This document shows, one piece after another, positions 53,399 to 63,419 of a stretch of DNA of 64,000 nucleotides. Source of the DNA: Fusobacterium_C necrophorum. GTDB taxonomy: Bacteria > Fusobacteriota > Fusobacteriia > Fusobacteriales > Fusobacteriaceae. Under the pieces are notes generated by a model. It was not told where the DNA came from. It searched no databases and was given only the letters and a program-made list of their open reading frames with translations. The position numbers and the translations under genes were made by a program. Location of the stretch: assembly GCF_900104395.1 (NCBI RefSeq), contig NZ_FMXX01000004.1. One strand, given 5' to 3'. The stretch's first letter is position 1. Every line of letters begins with the position of its first letter.

Positions 53399-54175
53399 TT
53401 ATAATTCCTTCTCCAATTTTTCCAAAATCATCCCTCGATAAACTTTGGCTCCCACTTGATTTGGATGAATTCTATCTTTGGCAAAATATTGATTCTGATC
53501 ATGAGCTAGAGAATACCAATCCACTAACTTTGTATTCTTATACTTCGCGACTTGATTTTTTAAAAAAGTATTTACCGTTTCCTGCCATGGCCTTTCCACC
53601 TTACAGTTGATGAAAAAGACTTGTCGATTTCCTAATATTTTCATGGATTCTATCATATGTTTTTCAAAAATATTTCCGTTACTTCCCAAATGTATGACAA
53701 CAACATCCGGAATTCCTTGAGATTGTTCCACTTTTCTTAAAATATCCGGTAAAGCCGAAAATTGTCTGGATACGGCAGAATCGACAATGGCATTGGGAAA
53801 TATCTTTCGTAACTGTGCTTCCGAGCCTTTCATCACCGAATCTCCTACAAAGAGAATTTTTCGCTCCCTGACAACTTTAGTCACTTCTATTTTGGATGAA
53901 TGTTCTTTCTTCTCTTCTTCCTTTTTTTCTCTATTTTCCGACTTAGAAAGCTCCATTTTTTCTTCTTTTTTAGAAAGAGCTTCTTCCTGCTCAGAAATTT
54001 CTTCCCCCTTTCCTTTTTCGGAAAGTCCTGTGGCCTCCTCCCTTACCAATTCTTCTGACATTCTCAAGAGTGCCTTATCTGCTAAGGTTTCTTTTGAGGA
54101 ATTTTTCCAAGCAAGTGATGTACAAGCCGAAAAAAGCAGAGCAATATTGCATACTATAATCACTTTCTTTTTCAT
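53399..54175 (-). CDS. Secreted SGNH hydrolase/acyltransferase
   Basis: 258 residues. The N-terminal hydrophobic segment ending in LLFSAC18 suggests a lipoprotein or other exported protein. A Glu/Lys-rich linker (30-100) leads to an SGNH domain with LFVGDSVMKG, IHLGSNGN and the catalytic DRIHPNQ. Motif by motif (VDSAVSRQF, FINCKVERPW) it parallels the C-terminal domain of the acyltransferase downstream, so one arose from the other by duplication. It probably modifies the same surface glycan. Confidence 0.8.
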   Translation of the reverse strand: MKKKVIIVCNIALLFSACTSLAWKNSSKETLADKALLRMSEELVREEATGLSEKGKGEEISEQEEALSKKEEKMELSKSENREKKEEEKKEHSSKIEVTKVVRERKILFVGDSVMKGSEAQLRKIFPNAIVDSAVSRQFSALPDILRKVEQSQGIPDVVVIHLGSNGNIFEKHMIESMKILGNRQVFFINCKVERPWQETVNTFLKNQVAKYKNTKLVDWYSLAHDQNQYFAKDRIHPNQVGAKVYRGMILEKLEKEL

Positions 54176-54197
54176 GTCCTTCTCCTAAATTTCTGCA

Positions 54198-55034
54198 TTA
54201 AAAATTATGTGAAAATCCTAAGGATATCGAATCCTGATAAGCTTTTTGATATATATTTCCACGATATTGCAATTGTACTTCTAAATCTTCATAATAGCGA
54301 TAGGATAGTCCTAATAAAAAATCCCATTGATTTTGGTATTGATTTTCTCTCTTTCTTTCTATCCATTCCCTTCGATAGCCTACTTGGAATTTGCTGGATA
54401 ATATGTCTGTCCAATATCTGGTATAACGAAAACCCAACTCTGAATCGGGAACTATCTTTTCCCCTTCTATTTTTTGTATAGAAGAAGCCAAAAAAGGATA
54501 AAAATAGTCTTTTTCATTTCTTCCATATATCTTTCCGATTTCTCCAAAAATATGTGCTTCTTTCTCTCGGTATCTGCTCGTTTCCTTTGGAGTATGACGC
54601 ATTTCTGAAGCCCCTATCCCTAACAAAGCCAATCGCTTGTCTTTGATATAAGCCAATTCTGCATTGACTCCATAGGTTCTTGTTTTTTCTTTTACATCAT
54701 CGGAGTTTTTTCGCTCTTTTCCACGAAAGTACCCAAAACTGCTTCCCAAATAGAGATTCGGATTTTTTTCTAAGTTACTATTGGTTCCCATCAAAAAAGA
54801 ATGTCCTTTCCAAGTCGTATCTTCTTCTCGGTTTTTTGTGGAAATGGGCATTGAAAATTCCACATATTGATTACTCCCGCTCCTTCCTTCCAAGTTTCTT
54901 TCCTTCCAAACTAAAGTATCTCGAAATTGTTCTCTCCCATGTTGCTCTATCCAAGTCTCTTGTAAAAAGACAGAGGTTCCAAAGCCAATAGAAGAAGACA
55001 GTAAAAATATTAAGACATGTAGTCCTCGTTTCAT
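54198..55034 (-). CDS. Outer-membrane beta-barrel protein (autotransporter-domain-like)
   Basis: 278 residues from the ATG after GGGGGG. Signal peptide (RGLHVLIFLLSSSIGFGTSV), then alternating amphipathic strands and a terminal Phe (SISLGFSHNF), as in the barrel domain of autotransporters but without a passenger. Function unknown; a pore, anchor or decayed autotransporter are all possible. It lies in the same direction as the SGNH pair, 22 bases upstream. Confidence 0.65.
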   Translation of the reverse strand: MKRGLHVLIFLLSSSIGFGTSVFLQETWIEQHGREQFRDTLVWKERNLEGRSGSNQYVEFSMPISTKNREEDTTWKGHSFLMGTNSNLEKNPNLYLGSSFGYFRGKERKNSDDVKEKTRTYGVNAELAYIKDKRLALLGIGASEMRHTPKETSRYREKEAHIFGEIGKIYGRNEKDYFYPFLASSIQKIEGEKIVPDSELGFRYTRYWTDILSSKFQVGYRREWIERKRENQYQNQWDFLLGLSYRYYEDLEVQLQYRGNIYQKAYQDSISLGFSHNF

Positions 55035-55055
55035 TTTTCCCCCCATCGTTCGCTC

Positions 55056-55736
55056 TTATCTTTTTCTTCCTGAAAAACGTAAAATATATAAAAATAAATT
55101 GATAAAATCCAAATATAAAGACAAGGCTCCCATCACGGCATATTTCTCAACATCTTCCCCATCTTCTTCTGCCAAATAAAAAGAGATATTTCGAATTCTG
55201 TTCACATCATAGGCAATCAAACCTGTAAATAAAACCGTTCCTCCTATGGTGATCATCCAATACAAAGAAGTAGCTCCTATCCATAGATTCACAAGAGAAA
55301 CCAAAATCAAAGAAATCAAGCCTATCTTAAAAAATCGAGAATAGGAGGCCAAATCTTCCGAAGTCTTCAATCCATATACAGCCGATACCACAAAAATACC
55401 GAAAGCAATTCCAAAGGAATATAACACAATTCTAGGCTCAAAAAGAAAACCTATCGTACATAAAGTCAAACCATTTAACATAGAGTATAAAATAAATATG
55501 CTCTTCACTGTTCCGGAAGACATTTTATAGACTCGAAAACTCAGAGTAAAGACGGCAATCAGCTCTGCAATGACTAAAACTCGATAATACTGAAAGGCCA
55601 ATTGTAAAAGCTGCGGTGCAACAAGAGATAACACAATCGGTGTTCCTACAGACAGTATAATTCCAAATATCATATATAAAAATACTTTTCTTAAAAAGGA
55701 ATTTGATTTTTGAATATCAACATACATTCCTGACAT
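55056..55736 (-). CDS. Bax-inhibitor-1/YccA family membrane protein
   Basis: 226 residues, seven membrane segments, with the family's acidic C-terminal region (YDVNRIRNISFYLAEEDGED and LSLYLDFINLFLYILRF). Relatives act as calcium leak channels or FtsH modulators. AGGAGG is upstream of the ATG. Confidence 0.9.
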   Translation of the reverse strand: MSGMYVDIQKSNSFLRKVFLYMIFGIILSVGTPIVLSLVAPQLLQLAFQYYRVLVIAELIAVFTLSFRVYKMSSGTVKSIFILYSMLNGLTLCTIGFLFEPRIVLYSFGIAFGIFVVSAVYGLKTSEDLASYSRFFKIGLISLILVSLVNLWIGATSLYWMITIGGTVLFTGLIAYDVNRIRNISFYLAEEDGEDVEKYAVMGALSLYLDFINLFLYILRFSGRKR

Positions 55737-55757
55737 AATTTTCTCCTCCTATCTTTT

Positions 55758-56939
55758 TTATAAAGCCATTTTAAAAATCGCTAAAACATCTTCTGCATAC
55801 AGCTCTTTCATAGCTCCTAAAGGTCCGTGCTGTGTTGCTTGTTTTGCCATGGATTCCAAATTTTCTTCTCCGATACCGACTTCTTGCAATCGGGCAGGAA
55901 TTCCTAAAGAAGTAAAAAATTCTCTTGTTTTTTGAATGGAAATTTCCGCAATTTCCTCTTCACTTCCGCTTAATTTCCAGACCTCTCTTCCATAGTCTAC
56001 AAAACGATGTCTGTTCTCCTCAGTCAATACATATTTCATCCAATAGGGAGTTAGAATTCCTAAGCCGACCCCATGAGTGATGTCATAAAAAGCACTCAGT
56101 TCATGTTCCATTTGATGTGTTGCCCAATCTGTAGGAATTTTCCCTTTCTCAAACATATCATTTAAAGCCCAAGTGCTTGCCCACATTAAATTCGCTCTCG
56201 CTTCATAGTTATCCGGATGCTCCAAAGCAATGGGAGCATAATGAATGACTGTTTTCAAAACTCCTTCCATCATTCGATTCTGTAAATATCCTCCATGATC
56301 CGGGGTAAAATATTGCTCAAAAATATGACTCATAATATCGACACACCCTGAAGCTGTTTGCTTACGATTTACAGTAAAAGTATAACTCGGATCTAAAATA
56401 GAAAAAACCGGACGAAACTTAGAGGTTGACAGTCCTATTTTTTTATGACAGGATAAATTGGAAATCACAGAATTTCCATTCATTTCACTTCCTGTTGCAG
56501 AAACGGTTAAAACGGAAGCAACGGGTAAGACTTCTTGCAGCGGTCTCGGATCCTTACTTTCATAACATTTCCAAATATCCCCTTCATATTTTGCCTGTCC
56601 CGCAATAGCTTTCGCACAATCAATGGTACTTCCTCCACCGACTGCCAATACCAGATCAATCTTACAGTCTCGACATAGTTTTGCTCCTTCATAAACAGAT
56701 TCAATTCTAGGGTTCGGATCTATATTGGGAAGTTCAAAAATTGTCAGTCCCGCTTCTTCTAAACTCTCTTTTGCCTGTTGATAAAGAGAAGTCCCATAGC
56801 AATTTTCTTTAAAAATACTACCTTTTCCATACACCATTAAAATATTTTTTCCATACTTGGAAGCTTCTTTTCCCAAAGATTTAATTTTTCCTTTTCCAAA
56901 TAAAATCTTCGTTGGAATATAGTAATTAAAATTTTCCAT
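55758..56939 (-). CDS. Iron-containing alcohol dehydrogenase (butanol-dehydrogenase-like)
   Basis: 393 residues. Cofactor motif VGGGSTIDCAKAI and the metal site (DIMSHIFEQYF, HQMEHELSAFYDITHG). It resembles NADPH-dependent YqhD/BdhA enzymes that reduce aldehydes to alcohols during fermentation. Transcribed alone or with the following membrane protein. Confidence 0.9.
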   Translation of the reverse strand: MENFNYYIPTKILFGKGKIKSLGKEASKYGKNILMVYGKGSIFKENCYGTSLYQQAKESLEEAGLTIFELPNIDPNPRIESVYEGAKLCRDCKIDLVLAVGGGSTIDCAKAIAGQAKYEGDIWKCYESKDPRPLQEVLPVASVLTVSATGSEMNGNSVISNLSCHKKIGLSTSKFRPVFSILDPSYTFTVNRKQTASGCVDIMSHIFEQYFTPDHGGYLQNRMMEGVLKTVIHYAPIALEHPDNYEARANLMWASTWALNDMFEKGKIPTDWATHQMEHELSAFYDITHGVGLGILTPYWMKYVLTEENRHRFVDYGREVWKLSGSEEEIAEISIQKTREFFTSLGIPARLQEVGIGEENLESMAKQATQHGPLGAMKELYAEDVLAIFKMAL

Positions 56940-56975
56940 AGTATCTTCTCCCTTCTAAATTATTATTTTTCTTCA

Positions 56976-58550
56976 TTATAGCATACGAGTAAAAGCACAA
57001 TCAACTATTTTCATTCCGTCTACCGCCGCACTTGTAATTCCTCCCGCATAACCGGCTCCTTCTCCTATCGGATATAGCCCTTTGACATTCAAAGATTCTC
57101 CTCTTATATCTCGTAAAATTTTAAGAGGAGCCGATGTTCTGGTTTCCGGTGCTATGAGGTTGACATTTCGGGAAATAAAATCTGGATTTTTTTTCCAATA
57201 AGAGAGTGCAGCTCTCAAATTTCGGATAATTACGTCCGGAAATAATTCTTCCATACGACATGAGGTTTTTTGCATTTGATAGCTACTTTCTATTTCGTGC
57301 TCTGTTTTTCTAGCCTCTAAAAAATCCCAAACATTTTGATAAATAGCCCCGTAATTTCCTATCATCTCATAAGCTTTTTTTTCCAAACTTTCTTGAAAAT
57401 ACATTCCTGAAAAAAGATCTTCTCCGAATTCATGTTCTTTGATTCCCACCACTATGGCTGAGTTTGAAAACCTTCCATTTCTTGTGGAATAACTCATTCC
57501 GTTTACTAAAGTTCCTCCTGCTTGTGAAGCCGCATTGACGATAACTCCTCCGGGACACATGCAAAAAGAAAACGTTCCTCTTTTTTCCATTGAATTATTA
57601 TAAGTCACCGCATAGGTCGCCGCTTCTAACAAAGGATTTTTCACTTCTTTCCCATATTGCATCCGATCAATTTCCTCTCTTGGATGTTCCATTCGAGTTC
57701 CCATAGCAAAGGCTTTTGCCTCCATGGCAAGACCACGTTTTCGAAGCATTCGGTAGGTATCTCTCGAGGAATGCCCTATTGCCAATATCAATTGATTGCT
57801 TGCCACATATTCTCTTATCCCATTTTTAATCATCCAAAATCCTTGCAACTCTCCACTTTTAATTTTTATATCCTCCAATAAGGTATTAAAATAAAATTTT
57901 CCTCCTTTTTTCCGGATAGCTTCTCGCATATTTTTCACGACAACTTTTAAGATATCGGTTCCTACATGTGGCTTATAACTCCAAAGAATTTCTTCAGGAG
58001 CACCGAATTTTACAAATAATTGAAATATGGTTTCAATATACTCACTTTTTACTCGAGTATTTAATTTCCCGTCGGAATAAGTTCCCGCTCCTCCCTCTCC
58101 GAACTGAATATTGGAATTCGGATTTAAAATAGAAGTTTTGATAAAATCCTCCGTTGTTTTATCCCGATGTTCTATTTCTTCTCCCCTCTCCAAAACAATA
58201 GGAAGATAGCCATACTCCGCCAATCGGTAAGCGGCAAAAAGTCCTGCCGGTCCCGAACCGACAATATAGATTTCTTTTCGGGGATATAAAGGAAGTCTTT
58301 TTATTTTGGAAACTTCTTTGACCTCCTTCCACCTCGCAGAAGATGTTGCCGATATCTTGTGTTTTAATCTTAACTCTATAGTATAAACAAATTTAATATC
58401 TTGTTTTTTTCGACTGTCAATAGATCGTCTCAGATAATAGATACTTTCTATATTTTCTTTTTCAATTCCCGCCTTTTCAATTTCTTTTTGAATCTCTCGT
58501 TCTTGGTTCTTGTGAATGGATACGACAATATTTTGAATTTCAATCCTCAC
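56976..58550 (-). CDS. FAD-dependent dehydrogenase (COG2509-like)
   Basis: 524 residues if started at GTG 58550, whose GTGA overlaps the upstream stop and which has AAGGAG ten bases ahead; an ATG at 58604 would overlap the upstream gene by 58 bases. Dinucleotide fold YIVGSGPAGLFAAYRLAEYG (about 107), GEGGAGTYSDGKL, and the C-terminal GEGAGYAGGITSAAVDG. Substrate unknown. Catalytic FAD site looks intact. Confidence 0.85.
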   Translation of the reverse strand: MRIEIQNIVVSIHKNQEREIQKEIEKAGIEKENIESIYYLRRSIDSRKKQDIKFVYTIELRLKHKISATSSARWKEVKEVSKIKRLPLYPRKEIYIVGSGPAGLFAAYRLAEYGYLPIVLERGEEIEHRDKTTEDFIKTSILNPNSNIQFGEGGAGTYSDGKLNTRVKSEYIETIFQLFVKFGAPEEILWSYKPHVGTDILKVVVKNMREAIRKKGGKFYFNTLLEDIKIKSGELQGFWMIKNGIREYVASNQLILAIGHSSRDTYRMLRKRGLAMEAKAFAMGTRMEHPREEIDRMQYGKEVKNPLLEAATYAVTYNNSMEKRGTFSFCMCPGGVIVNAASQAGGTLVNGMSYSTRNGRFSNSAIVVGIKEHEFGEDLFSGMYFQESLEKKAYEMIGNYGAIYQNVWDFLEARKTEHEIESSYQMQKTSCRMEELFPDVIIRNLRAALSYWKKNPDFISRNVNLIAPETRTSAPLKILRDIRGESLNVKGLYPIGEGAGYAGGITSAAVDGMKIVDCAFTRML

Positions 58551-58924
58551 TCTTCCATTGCTCCTTCTTCTATTTCCTCCAAATCCTCCATAGTTTCTTC
58601 CCATTTCAAATCGGAAATGTCATTTTTCTCTTGTATCGCTTCTTTCCACAGAGCCTCATATTTTTTCTCTGTTTTTTCTCGAGCTTTTGCTTCTTTTTTT
58701 GCCAGATTATAGAGAACCCCCAGATCCACATCGGCTGAGCTTCCTCTTTTTTCTATAGGAACGATTCGTTTTTTCTCCGTTTTTCTTTCTTTTGTCTCTC
58801 TCGTCCAAGCTTCCTTGATATACCTTGTTCCATCTTCCAATCTTCCCTCTTCTTTGTAGTAAGAATCTGCATGTAAAGAAAAGATAAGCAAGAAAAATCC
58901 CAATAATACTATTTGTTTTTTCAT
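58547..58924 (-). CDS. Small secreted charged protein, unknown
   Basis: 125 residues. Signal peptide (KKQIVLLGFFLLIFSLHA, cleavage before DSYY), then a basic and finally strongly acidic helix-rich tail. No family recognised. It is coupled to the FAD dehydrogenase gene by stop/start overlap. Confidence 0.65.
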   Translation of the reverse strand: MKKQIVLLGFFLLIFSLHADSYYKEEGRLEDGTRYIKEAWTRETKERKTEKKRIVPIEKRGSSADVDLGVLYNLAKKEAKAREKTEKKYEALWKEAIQEKNDISDLKWEETMEDLEEIEEGAMEE

Positions 58925-59007
58925 ATACCTCCTCTACGATTTTAAAAAGGGCAACCCTTTCAAAAGCTGCCCCTTTCTCTCATTTTTCTAATCAGATTAC
59001 AACAGTC

Positions 59008-60216
59008 TTATTTGATATTTTTCACAATAACTGTTGTTCCCATTCCTCCACCAATACATAGAGAAGCCAATCCGTATTCAGAACCTCTCTTCTTCATTTC
59101 GTGGATTAAAGTAACTAAAATTCTGTTTCCGGATGCTCCAACCGGATGTCCTAAAGCAATAGCTCCTCCATTTACGTTGGTTCTTTCATCAAACCATTCT
59201 TTTGTCAAACCATGTTCAGAGCATAATTCTTTGATAACTCCTAGAGATTGAGCTGCAAATGCTTCATTCAATTCAATCAAGTCAATATCTTTTAATGATA
59301 AATTTGCATGTTTTAAAGCTTTTCGAATTGCCGGAACCGGTCCCATACCCATAATCAATGGATCTACTCCACCGGTACCTACTCCAACTACTTCCACCAA
59401 CGGAGTTAAGTTATGTTCTTTCACTGCTTCTTCAGAAGCCATCAATACGATAGAAGCTCCGTCATTCAATCCGGAAGCATTTCCTGCAGTGACACTTCCA
59501 TCTTTCTTAAAGGCAGGTTTCAATCCTGCTAATTTTTCTAAATTTGTTTTTCTGTTAGGATATTCGTCAGTGTCTACTACGATATCTCCTTTTTTGTTTT
59601 TAATAGTTACCGGAACGATTTCATCTTTGAATCTTCCACTGTCTACTGCTGCAATCGCTTTTTGTTGAGAAGATAAAGCAAATTGATCTTGTTCTTCTCT
59701 CGTAATTCCATATTTTTCTGCAACATTTTCTGCCGTGATTCCCATGTGGATTTTATGGAATGCGTCTGTCAAAGCATCACAAATCATATGATCTTTCATT
59801 GTTAAATCCGCCATTTTATGTCCGGCTCTGATTTGTCCAGGTAAAACAAATCCGGCACCTGACATAGATTCTGTTCCTCCGGCCAATACTAAATCCGCAA
59901 CTCCCGCTTTAATATTTGCATAAGTCAAAATAACAGATTTTAATCCACTTCCGCAAATAATATTGACTGCATATCCGGGAACTTCATAAGGAATTCCTGC
60001 TTTGACTGAAGTTTGTCTTCCCACTCCTTGATATTGTCCCGCACTTAGTACGTTCCCCATAATCACTTCATCCAATTTTGCAGGATCGATTTTTGTTTCT
60101 TCCAAAATATTCTTTGCGACTGCTGCTCCTAAATCACTTGCAGATAAAGGAGAAAGAGCTCCTAAAAAACTCCCGATCGCTGTTCTTTTTGCCGCTGCAA
60201 TATACACCTTACTCAT
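59008..60216 (-). CDS. thlA: Acetyl-CoA acetyltransferase (thiolase)
   Basis: 402 residues. Active Cys in NIICGSGLKS (about 88), His in ALGHPVGASGNR, second Cys in LCIGGGMGT. It condenses two acetyl-CoA to acetoacetyl-CoA, the entry to butyrate formation. It may be co-transcribed with the reductase gene upstream. Confidence 0.95.
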   Translation of the reverse strand: MSKVYIAAAKRTAIGSFLGALSPLSASDLGAAVAKNILEETKIDPAKLDEVIMGNVLSAGQYQGVGRQTSVKAGIPYEVPGYAVNIICGSGLKSVILTYANIKAGVADLVLAGGTESMSGAGFVLPGQIRAGHKMADLTMKDHMICDALTDAFHKIHMGITAENVAEKYGITREEQDQFALSSQQKAIAAVDSGRFKDEIVPVTIKNKKGDIVVDTDEYPNRKTNLEKLAGLKPAFKKDGSVTAGNASGLNDGASIVLMASEEAVKEHNLTPLVEVVGVGTGGVDPLIMGMGPVPAIRKALKHANLSLKDIDLIELNEAFAAQSLGVIKELCSEHGLTKEWFDERTNVNGGAIALGHPVGASGNRILVTLIHEMKKRGSEYGLASLCIGGGMGTTVIVKNIK

Positions 60217-60301
60217 TTTTAATGCCTCCTAAAAAATTTAATTATTATATTATTATTACTACCTAACTTTGCTTACGAACACGGAAAACGAAAAAATTGG
60301 A

Positions 60302-61027
60302 TTAAACGACAAGCCCTCCGGATACTTCGATCACTTGTCCTGTAATATAGGAAGATTCGTCACTTGCTAAAAATAAAATTGCTTTTGCAACATCTTCCAC
60401 ACTTCCCATTCTTTTTAATGGTACTGCATTTGCCATTTGTGTTCTTACTTCTTCTGATAAGGCTTCTGTCATCGGAGTTTCAATAAATCCCGGTGCAACA
60501 CAATTCGCTCTGATTTGAGCTCCTTTTCGTGTCAATTCTTTCGCCCAAGTTTTTGTCATCGAAATGACTCCACCTTTCGTTGCAGAATAATTTGTTTGTC
60601 CGATATTTCCATAAATTCCCACTACAGAAGATAAGGTAATAATCGAACCGCTTCCTTTTTTCAGCATTCCCTTTGCGACAGCCTGTGTTACATTGAAAAC
60701 TCCTTTTAAGTTTACATTGATTACAGCATCCCATTGTTCTTCACTCATCCGCAAGAAAATGTTATCTTTTGTGATTCCTGCATTATTTACTAAAATATCA
60801 ATTTTTCCATATTCTTTTTCTATTTTGGAAACCAGTTCCTTTATCTGTTCTCGATCTGTTACATCTAGAATTTCATGACGGATATTTTCTTGTTCGAAAC
60901 TCGTTTCTACCATATCACAAGAAATTACCATAGCAGCTCCATGAGCGGCTAATAGTTCTACAGTAGCTCGACCAATTCCTCGTGCGCTTCCTGTTACCAG
61001 AGCTATCTTTCCTTCCAATCTGTTCAT
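60302..61027 (-). CDS. fabG: 3-Oxoacyl reductase, SDR family (FabG-like)
   Basis: 241 residues. NADP turn TGSARGIGRATVELL, NNAG, catalytic Ser-Tyr-Lys (LSSVVG, NYSATKGG). With thiolase 85 bases downstream it may act on acetoacetyl-CoA rather than, or as well as, acyl-ACP in fatty-acid synthesis; no other fab gene is nearby. Confidence 0.9.
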   Translation of the reverse strand: MNRLEGKIALVTGSARGIGRATVELLAAHGAAMVISCDMVETSFEQENIRHEILDVTDREQIKELVSKIEKEYGKIDILVNNAGITKDNIFLRMSEEQWDAVINVNLKGVFNVTQAVAKGMLKKGSGSIITLSSVVGIYGNIGQTNYSATKGGVISMTKTWAKELTRKGAQIRANCVAPGFIETPMTEALSEEVRTQMANAVPLKRMGSVEDVAKAILFLASDESSYITGQVIEVSGGLVV

Positions 61028-61210
61028 TCTGATCCCCTTTCTATTTTTGATACATAATCACACTTCACGATTATATCCAAGTATAAGATGAAACAAAAAA
61101 AAAGTCAAGTAATATACTTACCAATTTTCTAAAGAAAACAAAATAAAAGTGGAATTTTTAGCTCTTTTTTTGTACAATAGAGAAAAGATTTATCACAGAA
61201 AGGAAAGATT

Positions 61211-62437
61211 ATGAAATTATTCTCAAATAGATTAAAAGGAAAGGTTCAAGTTCCTGCTTCAAAAAGTTATTGTCATCGATATATTATTGCCGCCTCTCTT
61301 GCAAAAGAAATGTCCATTCTCCATAACATCAGTTTATCCGATGACATTCAGAGCACTATCGAAATTATGAAGAAACTGGGAGCAAAAATTGAGCAAAGGG
61401 AACAAGACTTTCTTATTCAAAAAGGAGATATCTGTGACAACCAAAAAAATCTTCATTTTTTTTGTTCCGAGTCTGCTTCCACGCTTCGATTTTTAATTCC
61501 CCTTTCTCTAATTCATCATAGAAAGGCATCCTTTTATGGAAAGAATGCTTTAGTAAACAGACCATTAAGTCCCTTGTTTCCTATTTTAAAGTCTTCCGGC
61601 ATTTCATTTCGGACCGAGGGAGAAAATAATTTATGTATTCAATTGGAGGGTCAATTAAAAGCGGGAGAGTATTCTTTAGAAGGAAATATAAGCTCTCAAT
61701 TTATTACCGGACTTTTATTCGCCCTACCCTTATTGGATGGAAATTCTCATTTGCATATTTTAGGGAATTTAGAATCAAAAGCTTATGTGGACATGAGTTT
61801 ATATGTTTTAGAAAAATTTAAGATACAGATTTTTCGAGAAAAGAATCATTTTTTCATTCCGGGAAAGCAAGAATACCGAGCCTATTCTACTACAATAGAG
61901 GGAGATTATTCTCAGGCCGCTTTCTTTTTGGTCGCAAACTCCTTAGGGAATGAAATCGAAATAGCAGGTTTAGCGAAAGATTCCAAACAAGCCGATTTCC
62001 AAATCTCATCCATGATACAAGCCTTGGAAGAAAAAGATCCTCACGAAACTTTGATTCTTGATGGAAGTCAATGCCCCGATATTATTCCTATTCTCAGTGT
62101 GAAGGCAGCTTTGACACAAGGAAAAACTGTGTTCCAAAATATCAAACGCCTTAGAATAAAAGAATGTGACCGTCTTCATGCTACAGCAGATATTTTAAAT
62201 AAACTGGGGGCAAAAGTTGTAGAAAATTCTTCCTCCTTGGAGTTTGAAGGAGTTTCTCATTTCAGAGGAAATTCTGTGTCCAGCTTCGGGGATCATAGGA
62301 TGGCCATGATGATTGCCGTTGCTTCAACCCGTTGTCAGGGAGAAATTCTTTTAGACAATGCAACATGTGTTTCCAAATCTTATCCAACATTTTGGGAAGA
62401 TTTTAAAAGCTTAGGAGGTAAGTATGTCTTGGGGTAA
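61211..62437 (+). CDS. aroA: 3-Phosphoshikimate 1-carboxyvinyltransferase (EPSP synthase)
   Basis: 408 residues. N-terminal PASKSYCHRYIIAASLA, ESASTLRFLIPL, NRPLSPL, GDYSQAAFFLVA, RIKECDRLHA and FGDHRMAM are the standard EPSP synthase motifs. First gene of a tight aro operon; it overlaps aroC by 14 bases. Confidence 0.95.
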   Translation: MKLFSNRLKGKVQVPASKSYCHRYIIAASLAKEMSILHNISLSDDIQSTIEIMKKLGAKIEQREQDFLIQKGDICDNQKNLHFFCSESASTLRFLIPLSLIHHRKASFYGKNALVNRPLSPLFPILKSSGISFRTEGENNLCIQLEGQLKAGEYSLEGNISSQFITGLLFALPLLDGNSHLHILGNLESKAYVDMSLYVLEKFKIQIFREKNHFFIPGKQEYRAYSTTIEGDYSQAAFFLVANSLGNEIEIAGLAKDSKQADFQISSMIQALEEKDPHETLILDGSQCPDIIPILSVKAALTQGKTVFQNIKRLRIKECDRLHATADILNKLGAKVVENSSSLEFEGVSHFRGNSVSSFGDHRMAMMIAVASTRCQGEILLDNATCVSKSYPTFWEDFKSLGGKYVLG

Positions 62438-63419
62438 AATATTACAACTTTCTATATTTGGAGAATCTCATGGCAGCACGGTGGGAATTACTATTTCGGG
62501 CCTTCTTCCCGGAATAACTCTTCCCATGGAAAGCATTAAAGAGGATTTGGCAAAACGTGCTCCGGGACAAAAGCTCACCAGTCCCAGAAAAGAAAAAGAC
62601 GAGTTTGAAATTATCAGTGGAATTTTTCAGGGGAAAACAACAGGGGCTCCTCTCACTGTTATTTTCCGTAATACGAATATACAAAGTAAAGATTATGAGC
62701 TTCATACAAGAATTCCCAGACCCAGTCATGCTGATTTCCCTGCTCAGATAAAATATAGAGGATTTCAAGATATTCGAGGCGGGGGACATTTTTCCGGTCG
62801 TCTGACAGCTCCTCTGGTTTTCGCCGGAGCTATCGCAAAGAATATCTTGGAAGAAAAAAAAATACAAATCACGAGCCGACTGGTTGAAAAAGAAAGCTTA
62901 GAAAAAATACTTCCTCAGCTCATCAAAGAAGGAGACTCCATAGGAGCTTCTATTTCCTGTCAGGTAAGAGGACTTCCTATCGGGATTGGAACTCCTTTCT
63001 TTGATTCTTTGGAAAGTTCCATTTCTCATCTGGTATTTTCCATTCCCGGAGTCAAAGGAATTGAATTTGGATTAGGCTTTGACTTCATCGGGAAACGAGG
63101 AAGTGAAGTCAATGACGAATATCGTATAGAGGACGAAAAAATTATAACAACCACGAATTATAACGGTGGAATCTTAGGAGGGCTCAGCAATGGAATGCCT
63201 GTAGAATTTCGAGTGGTTTTCAAGCCGACTGCCAGCATTTTCAAAGTCCAACAGAGTGTAAATATGGAAAAACACGAGAATACGGAGCTTCAGATTCAAG
63301 GGAGACATGACCCCTGTATTGCTCTACGAGCTCAGGTCGTCGTAGAAGCCGTAGCCGCTCTTGCTATTTTAGATCAAATTTGGATGGGAGAATATTATGG
63401 ATACATTGGAAAAATATAG
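62424..63419 (+). CDS. aroC: Chorismate synthase
   Basis: 331 residues, slightly short for the family. FGESHGSTVGITISGLLPG, RPSHADFPAQIKYRG with DIRGGGHFSGRLTAP, and RHDPCIALRAQVVVEAVAAL mark the enzyme. AGGAGG lies within the end of aroA. The stop overlaps the next start. Confidence 0.95.
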   Translation: MSWGKILQLSIFGESHGSTVGITISGLLPGITLPMESIKEDLAKRAPGQKLTSPRKEKDEFEIISGIFQGKTTGAPLTVIFRNTNIQSKDYELHTRIPRPSHADFPAQIKYRGFQDIRGGGHFSGRLTAPLVFAGAIAKNILEEKKIQITSRLVEKESLEKILPQLIKEGDSIGASISCQVRGLPIGIGTPFFDSLESSISHLVFSIPGVKGIEFGLGFDFIGKRGSEVNDEYRIEDEKIITTTNYNGGILGGLSNGMPVEFRVVFKPTASIFKVQQSVNMEKHENTELQIQGRHDPCIALRAQVVVEAVAALAILDQIWMGEYYGYIGKI

